From positions 84,469-148,468 of the forward strand of contig ML976772.1 in the NCBI GenBank assembly GCA_010015655.1: 64,000 bases of DNA, written 5' to 3'. This DNA comes from Bimuria novae-zelandiae CBS 107.79. Lineage: Eukaryota > Ascomycota > Dothideomycetes > Pleosporales > Didymosphaeriaceae. The translations under genes and the position numbers were made by a program. Shown here one piece after another: positions 42,216-53,832 of the stretch (positions are counted from its first letter, which is position 1; each line of letters begins with the position of its first letter). The notes under the pieces are model-generated. The model had not been told where the DNA came from, did not search any database, and saw nothing but the letters and a program-made list of their open reading frames with translations.

Positions 42216-45200
42216 ATGGCGCAGCGGATGAGGCCGCCGACCTCCTACAGTACCTCAGCGGACTCAACGTACCCGACCTATAGCTACGGTTATGGTGACT
42301 ATGGCACGACTGCAACATCTCGTCCGAGAACGGGTCGAAGCACCGGAAGGCCTTCGACGGCTCGTTCAAGGATCGGTGCGTCTACCATTGCTCGTGTCGA
42401 AGCTCAGACTGTTGTGTGTGCCGTAGCTGAGTCTCGTGGTATTTCGCCTACCGTCGGCATTTCCTTCGTCAACATGGACACTGGAGAAGCCGTGCTATGC
42501 CAGATCTGCGACAGCCAGACATACGTCAAGACCATCCACAAGCTACGCGTTTACGGCCCTTCTGAGATCCTCATAGTGTCTACATCCGCGAGTCCCAAGT
42601 CCAAGCTATTCTCAATCATTGAGGAGAACTTGGAGCTCATGGAGAGCAAGATGACGCTACTTGATCGCAAATATTGGGCTGAGAGCGCCGGCTACGACTA
42701 CATCAAGACACTAGCGCTTGACGATGACGTCGAAGCCATCAAGCTCGCTGCTAACGGCAGTTACTATGCGGTCTGCTGCATAGCTGCTGTAAGAGGCTTG
42801 GTTCAGTAAATCACCTCTAGCTGATATGATCCTAGGTCCTGAAGTACATCGAGTTGGGCCTTGGCGTCAAGTTTCCCTACCATTCACTCAGGATGAAGTA
42901 TGAGCCATCAGAGGGCTCTATGATGATCGACGTTTCCACCATCTACTCGCTCGAGCTTGTGCAGAACCTGCACAACCCCAAGTCAAGGGACTGTCTGTTC
43001 GGTCTCCTCAATGAGACGCAGACTCCAATGGGAGCGCGTCTTCTTCGCAGCAATGTACTTCAACCACTCACGGACGTCGATACGCTAAATAAGCGCTACG
43101 ATGCTGTTGATGAGATCCAAATCAAAGAAGACATGTTCCACGGTACTCGCGCTGCTTTGAAGAACTTTTTAGATGCTGATAAGATACTGACTGCTGTATG
43201 CGCTTTTCTAGATCAAGGGCCAAGTGTGCTGACTGTCTTCTAGCTCATTATCATCCCGACTAAACCTACCATCCAGACTACTGAGCAGAGTATCAATCAG
43301 ATCATCATGTTAAAGCAGTTCATCACGTCGGTGTCCCCAATTTATGAAACACTCACTGGGGCACGAAGCTGGATGTTAAACAACATCCGTGAGGTCTGTA
43401 CTTGACGGGTATTTCACGTACGAGAGCTGATGAGATATCAGCTCTGTGCGCCTGAAAATATTGTTCCCGTTCACGATGTCATCAACAACTATATCAATGA
43501 AGACACTGCGTACGCAAAGCAGCCTCTTGAGCTCCGGAACCAGCGCAATTACGCTGTCAAATCGGGCGTCAACGGATTACTCGATGTAGCTCGGACGACC
43601 TACAAAGAGGCAATGGAGGATGCCTACCAACATGTGACTGAGTTGAGCGGTAAGCAACCAACCGCCCCTTGCATGACCCACATGCTTATGGAGCCATTTA
43701 GAGGAGTACGACATCAAGTTGGATCTCAAGTACGAGGCCGGTCGAAACTTCTATATTCGCATTCATACGTCAGAACTGGAAGACAAGATTCTGCCTCCAG
43801 TGTTCACCAACGTGTTCAAGAAGAAAAACATGATTGAATGTCAAACCGTGGAATTGATGAAGAGAAACCAGAAGATTAACATATCTCATCAAGAAGTTGT
43901 GTTGATGAGTAAGTATGATACGAAGGTGGCAATGCTGCAGCTAACCACCGCAGGCGACGAGGCCGTTCAAACCCTCATTGATGAAGTCCGCGGGCATATG
44001 TCGGCGCTATTCAAGATTTGTGAAGCTATTGCCATGTTAGACATGGTGAGTCGTACTTCAGGAGGTGGTGTTTATGATGCTGATGTTGAACAGTTGTCTG
44101 CCTTCGCGCATCTCGTCACTATCAATGATTACGTTCGGCCGCGCATCAGTGATACCCTTGGGATCAAAGCGGCGCGACATCCCATTCGCGAGAAGATAAT
44201 GCAGACCAAGTTCGTCCCAAACGACGTGTATGCTACGCAACAGTCTCGGTTTCAGATCATTACTGGCTGTAACATGAGTGGGAAGAGCACATTCATTCGC
44301 TCGGTAGCGCTCTTGTCTATCATGGCCCAGGTGGGAAGCTTCGTGCCTGCGAGCAGTGCTTCTTTTCCTATCTTGCACAACCTCTTCGCTAGAGTTGGGA
44401 TGGATGACAGCATCGAGAGCAACGTGTCTACATTTGCGGCGGAGATGCGTGAGATTGCATTCATCTTGCGGAATCTGGAGAGGCGAAGTATGGCGATCAT
44501 CGATGAACTTGGCCGTGGCACCAGCACACGCGATGGTCTCGCCATTGCCATTGCTATTGCTGAAGCTCTGGTTGACAGTAGGGCTCTGGTGTGGTTTGCT
44601 ACCCATTTCAAGGACTTGGCTACCATCCTATCCGAACGTAATGGCGTTATCTGTCTGCACTTAGCAGTCGAGGTAAGGTATCCTCACCACTCGACGATGA
44701 CCCTATTTTAATAAGCATAGATGAGCGAGAACGACACCATAACAATGCTCTACCAAGCCGTCGAAGGCACTGTCCAAGAATCTCACTACGGCCTTGCCCT
44801 TGCTCGCGTCGTCCCTCTCCCACCTCAGGTCCTCTCCGACGCCACCTACTTCGCGCACAAGCTCGAGCGGCGCCTCATGCAGAGGAAGAAAACCTCCAAG
44901 AATGTCATCAACGAGCGCCGTCGCAAGCTCATCCTCGATTTGAAAGAACACCTTGTGCAAGCGTACAACGGAACGCTGGAAGGTGAACTGCTTGCCAACT
45001 GGCTGAAGGAGTTGCAGAAGGAGTTTGTGATTCGGATGACTGCTATCAACGAGGATGAAAAACGTGTTGTGGAAAGCGAAGAGGAAGACGAGAACGAGGG
45101 AGACGTTGAAATAAGCGAGGCGAATGCCTATGATGAGGAAATGATAGATGCCGCAGAGGACAGGGGCATGACGACAGAGTCGGAAGAGCGAGCGCCGACT

Positions 45201-45308
45201 GTTGTTTCCGTCAGCTCGAGAGCCACGTCGACCGAATCGGTGTCTACAATTAGGTTGGCTTCGGAGGCAATGTCGTCGGTTCGAGCGGTCTCGGAGAACA
45301 TGTACTAA
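42216..45308 (+). CDS. MSH4: Meiotic MutS homologue MSH4
   Basis: Eight exons: 42216-42788, 42836-43195, 43244-43393, 43442-43649, 43702-43908, 43954-44045, 44094-44672, 44721-45308; 918 residues. Seven introns of 45-52 bp, all GT-AG (one GTCTGT donor). It starts with a Ser/Thr/Tyr-rich leader, then the connector, lever and clamp regions, then the ATPase: Walker A GCNMSGKST (about 588-596) and Walker B IIDELGRGTSTRDG. The mismatch-binding domain I is absent, as in Msh4. Msh4 pairs with Msh5 as a clamp that stabilises joint molecules and promotes class I crossovers. The C-terminal 120 residues are acidic and Ser-rich, beyond the conserved part. All key residues are present, suggesting a retained sexual cycle. 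Confidence 0.94.
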
Positions 45309-47277
45309 ATTGGCATTGGCATGAACGATTGCACGGTTTCTCCAAACCTGGCAAGGCTGGCGGGCCGTACTACGATGTAATATAGCGCCCACATACATAT
45401 AGTGCTGTCATAATATCCAACATATATCCTGTAGATCAAAATACGATTCTCGATATGGCTTATACTTTGCACTTCTTAGCGCGGCCGAGGACGAGGAGGT
45501 TGAGCTGGTCTGATCGTGAGATCGGCAGGCTGGGTACTTCTTCAGAACGAATTGCCTGGCGACAACGCCGAATGCCCAAGGGGCAAAGTACTTAGTCACA
45601 ATTGTAAGATAACCGAGTTTTGTGGCACTGTACTAGAGGAAAAAACAGCACAGTACTCAGCAAGGAAGGGGCGGCTAAGCAGGCCACATTTAGCACATGT
45701 ACCTCACGCGCCGGCGAGTGAGCAGTAACAAGCACTCAGGTACATCCTATCTTGATCGGCTTACAAGACAGAACCCAATCCCGCGGGTAGCACATGACAC
45801 CACCTGACGTGTGAATATCACCCACGCTCACCGCCCAAAAAACGATTAGCAGACCCTCATATAAGCAACTCGTCTTCATGCTTCCCTTGGAAACCTTTCC
45901 CTCCACCCAAAGCACACGGTCAATCCACAACGACCAACCACTTCACACTCCCCATTCCCTCTCTCACACCATCCCCAATCCCCTTATACAAATCACACCC
46001 ATTACGCACTACGCACCCCACAAAACCTCCTCGCTCGAGCTCGCGCTCGCTCACCGCCACCCCAATCCCCCCGTCGCACGCACGCGATCACGCCGTCGCA
46101 CAAATCTCCCCACGCCCCACTCCCGTGCTGCCCGCCCCCACTGTTCTCTGCCCTACCTGCATACCGCACCGTCACATCCGGGATCTTCCTTGCACATGCA
46201 CATCAGGCAACTGGGCGCGGGCACGCACCACGGGGGGAAGCGGGTAGGATGGTACCTACAGGGGCAAAGGGGGCATGCACGAGCATCTGGATGCAGATGC
46301 GCTGCTGACGCATGACAGGGAGGTGATGTATCGATCTATGCGTCTGAAACAGATGAGCTGAAGAGGCAGTGGCTGGATTAGGGAGGTGTGCGTGCGTGAG
46401 GAAGTTTTTTCTGCTTGTGGGACGTGAGACTCCACGGGGGGCTGGAGGCGGTGGGAAACGGATGCTCGAGCGTGAAGAGGTTGTTTGGATGTCACGAACA
46501 AGCTCGCATGAAACGAGGAGAAAAAGTGTAGGTTTTGGCTTGCGTAAATTGCCCCTAATGGGCTGATGCCTCCAGCTCGCTCAGGCGAGTGCCCGCTAAT
46601 TGTACATGCTTCGCTGTCGTACAGGATCCTTCCGAGTTTCGCGAGGACTGCGAGGTCCTCCAACGCACAATGAGTGAATGGGAAGCAGGAAGTATATCGG
46701 TTATTGTACAAGGGTTCGATCTGGAGGCCATACCAATATGTTTGCGATAGTAATAGTTTTGCGCCGACGGACAATCATTACATGCTTGTAGCACCGAGCC
46801 AGGTAAGGAAAGATGGCCTCTCGGCCCACTGTAAAGACAGTGATGAAGAAGCTTTCAATGCAGTTGAAGGAATGTCAAAAAGTACAGCGCGCAGAGGTCG
46901 ATCGAAGTCTGAGATAGAACCAGCAGTGCGGCGGTGAGAAACTGCCGAAGAGGTGACGCCCAGCCATGCAGATGTAGAAATGAAATGCCTTCGAAGAGCG
47001 CGAACGGTAGCGAGAAGTCCGCTCGGATCCGATGGGTACGCCTTCAAATGCTGTTATGGATGTCGGAAAACGAAGCAGCCGCAGCGAAAGAGAAATATAC
47101 ACGATTGGACGTTGATTCTTCGCAAATGTCAAGAGCTCTGAGCTGTACCGGTCTTGAAGAAGAAGAGAAGAGGATGGGACAAAAGTTCGTTGGAGCGCAC
47201 TCATGAGATGACGCTGGCCTCTGAGCTAGCGTTTTTTGCATCGTGTAGGCCGAAGAAGGAGGATGATTGGTGAATCC
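45309..47277. other. Convergent intergenic region of 2 kb
   Basis: Between the 3' ends of MSH4 and the zinc-cluster gene. Open frames at 45878-46315 (+) and 46774-46256 (-) show no motif and have low-complexity composition. No RNA gene seen. Confidence 0.4.
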
Positions 47278-48878
47278 TTAAAAACTTCCAGTGCTGATTG
47301 TTGTAGGAGTCCGACACATGGGGATCATAGACTGGTTTGACGCGTTCTTTAAAGTAGTCTGATGTTGGGTACGATTTGGACTTTGAGCCAAGGGTGTATA
47401 GCGGTGACCGCTAACCAAAGTTGATCCATTACCGCCCAAGGAGCTCCGGGAGCTGGAGCTAGTTCCAATGCTGTAGAGATTGTTTTGTGATATCTGTCGA
47501 GTCATTGGGGTCGTTGAGTTCGTTGAAGGAGAATTTGCGGGCTTGCTGTAGTCTTGACTATCCCGAAAGTTTGAATATGATGGCTGCGCAGGCGCTGACA
47601 TGGCATCGAAAAGTGGAGAAGTGCTGAAGTTGAACTGTGGAGCAGTAGAGACCGGAACCTCATCGGTGGTTGCAGATAAGGTACCAGAATAGCAAGCCAC
47701 GCTATCTGAGGTAGATATTGGAGTAGATGTAGAAATTTGAGCTGCAAGTGCTTCAGTCGTTGCTGTTATTTGGGCGTCATTGTCGTTGTGCAGAGGAAGC
47801 AGAGGCTTGATGAAACCACCGCTGCTGAACGAAGATCCCCCCATAGCTCGTGCCGAACGCAGACGCTGGTCTTGCAGTTGGTCTACCACGTTTCTGGAAG
47901 TTTGTGCAGGAGAAGGCTGCGGGATCGGTAGCTGTGGTCGCTGCGAGAGTGGAAGGCCTGAACGTGTATGAGGTCTCTCAGGAAGCGTAAGTTGGAGAGA
48001 AGTCATACTATTCGAAAGTGTTTCAGAACTAGCGGCAGCTCGTACATTGTGCTGAATGTAGGGAAGACCGTGTGCGCGGTACAGGGAGTCGTGACCCGGA
48101 TAATTGTTCACCGCTGGCTTGCTATCAGTGGACCAGCCGTAGCTACTGCTGCATGTAATGGGGCTCTGGTTCGGCAAGTATGTTGTGGATTGGTCAAGAC
48201 CATAAGCCTCCATCGGCGATGTCTCCTCAGAATTGTACGGAGAAGTGTACCATGCCGACTGTGGGTAGATAGACTTGGTGTCCAGTCCAGACGGATATGT
48301 CAAAGGTCGCGATCGGGCAGGGTTTGCAGGAGGGTTGTACAGCATCAGCGTATTGGAGCTGGCCATCTGAGCGAGGTTGTGTAGGTCAATCATGCTGGAA
48401 GCTTCACCAGATCCAACCTGAGACTCGTCAGCGTGGCTGTATATCCACCCATTATCAGAGGTGACTTACACGATGGAAAGCACATAGCTTAGGGTCAACA
48501 CCAGCCGAATGGCAATTCTGACAACCGGTGCCATCTCCAGGGTCGCCGCTGCAACGAATCTTCCGCTTCCTACAACGAGCACACTATCGTGGCATCAGTT
48601 CCTACTCAAGTGTAGCGAAAGCATCAAAGCAAAAGAAGGAGACCTACGGCTACAGCAACGCGGCGTCTCGTCTGTCCACTCTCGTTGTCTTCCTCGCGGC
48701 CCCCGCGCATGTGCGGCGGTCTCGCATTTCCAATCGGAGCACGCACCGGACAAACTCTTGCATTGACTCTCGCGCCGTTGGAGACTGCAAGAACCGTATT
48801 CGGGCCACTGTATTGATATTGTATCGGATAGCCAATATTAGTATGTGGGGCATAGCCATATGCCCGCTCGAATTCCAT
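47278..48878 (-). CDS. Zn(II)2Cys6 transcription factor
   Basis: Three exons (- strand): 48878-48648, 48583-48470, 48417-47278; 494 residues. Introns of 64 and 52 bp (GTAGGT...GATAG; GTAAGT...CTCAG). Exon 2 encodes nearly the whole binuclear zinc cluster: Cys 78, 81, 88, 98, 101, 111 (CARCRKRKIRC...CQNC...C), spacing C-x2-C-x6-C-x9-C-x2-C-x9-C; the last gap is one or two longer than typical. The basic RKRKIR between the second and third Cys is the DNA-reading element. There is no fungal-specific TF middle-homology domain; the remaining 380 residues are Ser/Thr/Pro/Gln-rich, as in developmental or nutrient regulators with disordered activation regions. A further upstream exon is possible (CATTCGCAG acceptor just before the ATG). 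Target unknown. Confidence 0.8.
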
Positions 48879-50821
48879 GTCGCCTGCGAATGTTTGAATG
48901 TCTTAGAGCCCGGACTGAAGTTGAGACAGCGTCTCACTATGGTGGATCTTTGATCTTCGGTACCGGCAACGCCTATGAAGCGGGCCTAGAAAGGACCAGC
49001 TCGTCTTGTGAAGCGCAAATCGCGATAAGGTCTCGAAACCGAGCTCCGTTCGTGACTTGTTTATACTAACATCAAGGTCCGAGGTAGTTGTAGTCGTGAC
49101 GTGGCCCAGGTGGAATTGAGGTACCTCTGACCAGGTCGTACTGCAGGAACAGTCAGCGATTCAGTTTGTGACCGCATGCCCTTGCGAGACGGGTAGCTGC
49201 AGCATGACCAGGCTGGCTAGAAGCCCAGCCTCTATGTAAAACGGCAGTTGATCTGCAGGTAGCGGAACATAGGCAACATCGCACAGGGGAAATTTGCTGT
49301 GCCGTACCTGCAGCCTCCTGCGCTTGCGGTCATCCGGTGCTAGTCTTCCAAGCCAATGTATGTTAATGGCACGGCCTAACACTCAGAGAACAAATCTCTC
49401 TTCTCTACACGAGAGAGCTGAGCCAACAGCTCAAGTATGCAAACACAGCCCAATTGAGGTTCCATTTGAGAGGCTGCAGGTGACCGCCTGACTTCCAGGG
49501 CTCGATCACTGTTTGTTTGCAAGTGCACGGTTGATTGCGTGTTACCGGGCGGGGATGTCGGCAAGCAAAATGTGTGGTATGAGTGGCAAACGCGTCAGGC
49601 ACTGTGTGATGATGAAGTATCAGTGAATTCCGTCAAGATGCAACGTGCATGGCACGAAATATGAGAAAGAAAGAATCCGTCCATCGCAGGCGTTTTAAAG
49701 ATAATTGACATGCTTCAGCAAGCCCTCCTTTGGCGAAGGTCCAGTGACATACCCAGTAAGAGCGAACATGGTCATGAACAAAGAAGCAAACTTCAATGTC
49801 TTGTTATCACTCGAGGTGGAACATTCATGGTAGCGTCATGCTGACCTCGTAAGTCAAAACCGGTGTGTGAGCTCTTAGTTGGCTATTATCAGTAGCAGCC
49901 CGAGATCTTGCATGAAATCGATATGCATGCTTTGCATAACATTCGCTAGCCTATGGCGCAAGAAGAGCACCTATCCGTACCTCAAGCAAGCGAGCCGAAC
50001 GCAATGGCGCGATCGCAAGGCTATCAACGTACCTATCATACCCCTGTCCCGGGGGGAACTCTTCCGGTGGGGGTGACGCGACACTCGGTTTGCAAGCGTG
50101 GAGAATGACACTCCTCTTTCTGTCAGAGCTCCAGTCACTGATGGAATGATCGGTTTGTGGAATCACAACCTAATATGTCGATCTTTAGGCTGTTATGGCC
50201 AATATATGAGCGAACAATACTGATCAAACACCGAAGGCCCAAGCCAGACGGTTTGGTGAGGGTTCCTGGTGCATTCCAGCAGTATAGAACTCATTGGGTC
50301 GGTGTGGCTTGGAAGAAGCTACGATAGCACAGAAAGCAAACTTCTGTTACCCACATACTCCGGGGTTGCAAATGCGCACAGACCACCAGCGACGCCACAT
50401 GAAAGTGATAGTGGTGGTTGTTGGAATGGTTTCCAGGAACATGTGTGGTTCGTGCACGGAGGCACCTGATATGCTAAAGTCAGAACCCACAGCTCTGGAA
50501 TGACAGCACAAGTGCTGAGCACAAAAGCGACTCGTGCGTGCAGCTTCGTAGCGCGAGCACCGTTGAGCCTGCCTATATTGGCGTTGCGCAATATAAGGAT
50601 ACCTCAAGCTGTTAGGGGCCTGCAAAGAGCAGTGTGGTGACTGTGCGACCTGTCCATGTCTACAGCTCATGCTGTGCGCTGTATTTGCTGTTGATGCTGA
50701 ACGGAGACGAGGCGAGAGCGCATTCGGACCTATCCTATCGCTGAAAGGCTTGTTTCCATGCATGTGGACAAGGAAAACAGCTCGCCTCGTGTACTGCGGC
50801 TCATAACTTTGCAGGGATATA
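48879..50821. other. Long upstream region of the zinc-cluster gene
   Basis: About 1.9 kb without a supported gene. Short frames on both strands lack motifs. It may hold a long spliced leader and distal control sites of the transcription factor. Confidence 0.35.
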
Positions 50822-51440
50822 ATAACGGAGACGAGTTGTATTATTTTTTTAGCTAATTATTGTAAACTTAAAAACCCTAACTATATTATAAAATATTCTT
50901 TTACTTTTTTTCGTTACTATAAGCTTTTTTATAATATTATTTAGCTTTAAAATTATATTTAAATTAATTAGGGTATTTTTAGCTATATATAAATTAACGT
51001 TAGTAATAGTAGCAAATAGAATAAGATAGTAGTAATAAAAATTAATTATATAAATAAAATTAATTTTAAAATATATAAAAGTATTAGTATAAGATATTTT
51101 TTATAACTTTAAAAATAGTTTAAATATATTTAATTTTGTTTAGTATATTTTCTAGCACTAAATCTATTAAGTATAGAATAGTAAAAATATATTTTATTAA
51201 TCTAATATATAACCTAAAAATTAATACCAGGAATATTAAGTAGTATTTTTAAGTATAATAGTATAATATAGAAATTTATAAATACTTTCATATAGCAATT
51301 AGCTTTTAAGCCATATTTAGTTTAGTATTATTAAGTTAGTATCTAATAAAGGAGTAGGTTAGTTAAGTATCTTAGCGCTATACGCAGGTTACAAAGTATT
51401 ATTACATCAATGTCCTAAAATATAACCTATTGAATAGATA
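50822..51440. other. AT-rich block with sharp edges
   Basis: About 620 bp of extreme A+T content with almost no CG dinucleotides and many TA steps, without open frames. It begins abruptly after GGAGACGAG and ends near 51440, where normal composition returns. This is the typical look of a repeat destroyed by RIP; no terminal repeat or coding trace is left to name the element. Confidence 0.6.
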
Positions 51441-52439
51441 ACAGTTTCTAACAAACGACTGAGCGACGCATTGTTCGGGGACAATTTAGTACCAGAAGAG
51501 CGACTAGGAACCAGGCCTCAATGTAATTCACAAATCCCGATTGCTGCCAGAAATCCTTTCCGAGCATCCATCCAGTGTATGGCGGCATCGGCGGTACTGC
51601 ATGCCGGGATTATAGGCGACGGTGCAGCATTCCCTATGGCCTTCCGAGAACGGATGCGGGTGAATGCGTCGTGGGACGTACAAGTCAATCCATTCAAGAG
51701 ATCTGAACCGATTCCAGGTTCCCCTGGATTCCCCTGGATATCTCTTATCGCGACACAAGAAGGCGTGTCGTCTTCGACTTGATTAGTGGCCTCTCAGATT
51801 GGAGTATACGGTAGCAAACAATAAGCGGGTCCTGCCAGACGCGATTTGCGTCCGGGCTTCAACACTAGGTAGGTATGTCATAGCACAGCCTCAACTGCAA
51901 ACCACACGATAAGAAGTTCAAAAGCAATCAAAGATGCGGCAAAACGTTTCCCAGATAATATCTAGACGATTAAGGCGGCAAAACGATCGTGGGAGGGGAA
52001 GACCGGTAGGTGCCTCGTTCCTGGCGGAGATGGGGACTGTTACGTAAGAGCGCTAGCCACTCATTTTGCACCCGCAAGCGATAGTGCATCTGCACAATTT
52101 CGCATCGTCAGTCCACTGACATCAAAGCCACCGTAGTGCTTCGGTTCTAGCGACGCTATTGATGTTAATGAAGCTGTCGATGGGAAGATGTACTGGGAAT
52201 TGCATGTTCTTTCACATAGATCCAACCCTGGAATTGGTGAAAGCTTGACAAGCAGCGTAACTAACGGAAGTAAAGCTTTGGAGGGTCCAGGTTGGAAACA
52301 CATCTTGATCCGGATAATTGATTTGTAGAACTTCATTTTCTTAATTTCTATGTGTGGACGATGCAAAGCATTCAAGACTGTGTCCCAACCATGATCTCAT
52401 CACATGTGCTTTAAATCTGCAGCGACACCCATATCCTCA
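51441..52439. other. Intergenic, nothing recognised
   Basis: About 1 kb between the AT-rich block and the 3' end of the dienelactone-hydrolase pseudogene. The 103-codon frame at 51471-51782 has no recognisable motif. Confidence 0.4.
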
Positions 52440-53331
52440 CTACTGCCCATCAGCCCCACGCAACCACTCCCTCATCCACCCCACCTGCGCCCTCTTCGTC
52501 CTCTCCGCCGCCCTCCTCTCCCTCTCATCCTCCAAGTTCCCCCTCGTAGCAAAAGAATGCTCCACCCCTGGGAAATACTGATAGTCATACGGCATGCCCT
52601 TGGTCGGAATGACCTCGTTCGCATACGTCTTCAGCTCAGGCGTAAAAGCTGCGTCAACCTCCGGCGCGCAAATCTACACTGGAACACCAACATCATCGAT
52701 CTCGGCTTTTGTGAACCAGGTTGGGTGGGCGGTTGAGATACCTGTTGCCCGATCAGCCTGCATGAACATAGAATATGAGAGAGCTAGGGGCACGCATTCT
52801 TACAATCACAAAGCCCCTCCCCGGCCGCCCCGAGCCTGAACAAACTCTACCTCCCATAGCAATACCCGATCACCCCAACCCTCTCGTACGTCCCCTTTAA
52901 CTCCTTCGCCACAGCCTTAAGCTCTTCCCAGCGCACCCCCTTCGCGTTCCGCTTCGACCACGCTTCGAGGTCGATCTCGTTCCAGCGGCCCGGGTTCCTA
53001 ACGATCGCCGGGTCGAAGACCTCGCCGCCGAAGAAGTCGGGAACGTACACGGTAGCAGGGGTGGATGCGGCGTAGAAGTCAGACAAGAGGCGGGTGTTGG
53101 TGAAGGTGTAGCCGAAGAGGTCTGTTCACCATATTAGGAGACTAAAGTGGAAGAATAGGGTACGTGTAAGTAAGTTTGGAGGAACAGGGAGAGAGTAATA
53201 CCAGCCACGACAAGAATGGCGACTTTCTCGTGGTTCCCCGTGATGTACGTATCGTTCTTTACGATCTTCCCTTCTCTCCCTGTGGGCGTACCAGGCCAGC
53301 GGAACCCGGAGAGACAGCATTCTGTGACCAT
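52440..53331 (-). pseudogene. Dienelactone hydrolase-family pseudogene
   Basis: Rebuilt as three exons on the - strand: 53331 to about 53202, about 53120 to 52823, and about 52757 to 52440. The alpha/beta-hydrolase pieces are clear: VAILVVADLFGYTFTNTR, VYVPDFFGGE, nucleophile elbow GYCYG, CISTAHPTW, ICAPEVD (acid), GVEHSFATRG (His). Two stops break it: TAG right after the nucleophile elbow, where homologues have Trp (TGG), and TAG in place of Gln (CAG) just before ICAPE. The first fits CpA-to-TpA on one strand, the second on the other, which is the RIP pattern. Otherwise the frame and splice signals are intact, so inactivation looks recent. Functional members hydrolyse lactones or esters in the cytosol. 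Confidence 0.75.
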
Positions 53332-53832
53332 GGTGTTTTCAGTTGAGCGTGATCAACCTATGGTTCAGTATGTAGAAGGACAGTGCCCGACGCCAGTAGG
53401 GCCCTTCTTTATGTGCCACCTCTCCTTCATGGGCAGCGGAGATATCGACTCTCTTGTGTCAGCAGCACGCAGCGCTAACTGCGGTTCGCGGGGGAAATGC
53501 ACGAGCTGACCCATGTTCCTGAGTGGAACTGTGATCGGCAAGGGAGGAAGGAGGTATGGCAGATGTCAGTCGCCAAGGACGTCCGAGTCAGCTCCATAGC
53601 TACAAGGGTTCGATAAATACTTTATGCATAAGATCCTAAATGGGTGAATATAGGAAGTCAAGTGTAACTGGTTAACGATGCTTTCATTTCCAAGATCGTG
53701 CCACATTATGCATCTTGCCTTTCCGGCCCGTATATGCAAACTCACAACAACCAAACCCCACCCGGTGAACGCCAATCCCTTAATGAGCAAGTCGGACATC
53801 AGAGCAATCGTGTCAATTCCATGACTGGCAGA
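53332..53832. other. Intergenic, nothing recognised
   Basis: About 500 bp between the start of the hydrolase pseudogene and the 3' end of BRN1. No gene, repeat or RNA seen. Confidence 0.4.

Noticed and set aside
45878..46774. Opposed frames of 145 and 172 codons between MSH4 and the zinc-cluster gene
   Set aside because: Low-complexity composition, no motif, no intron signals; the region lies between two gene 3' ends.
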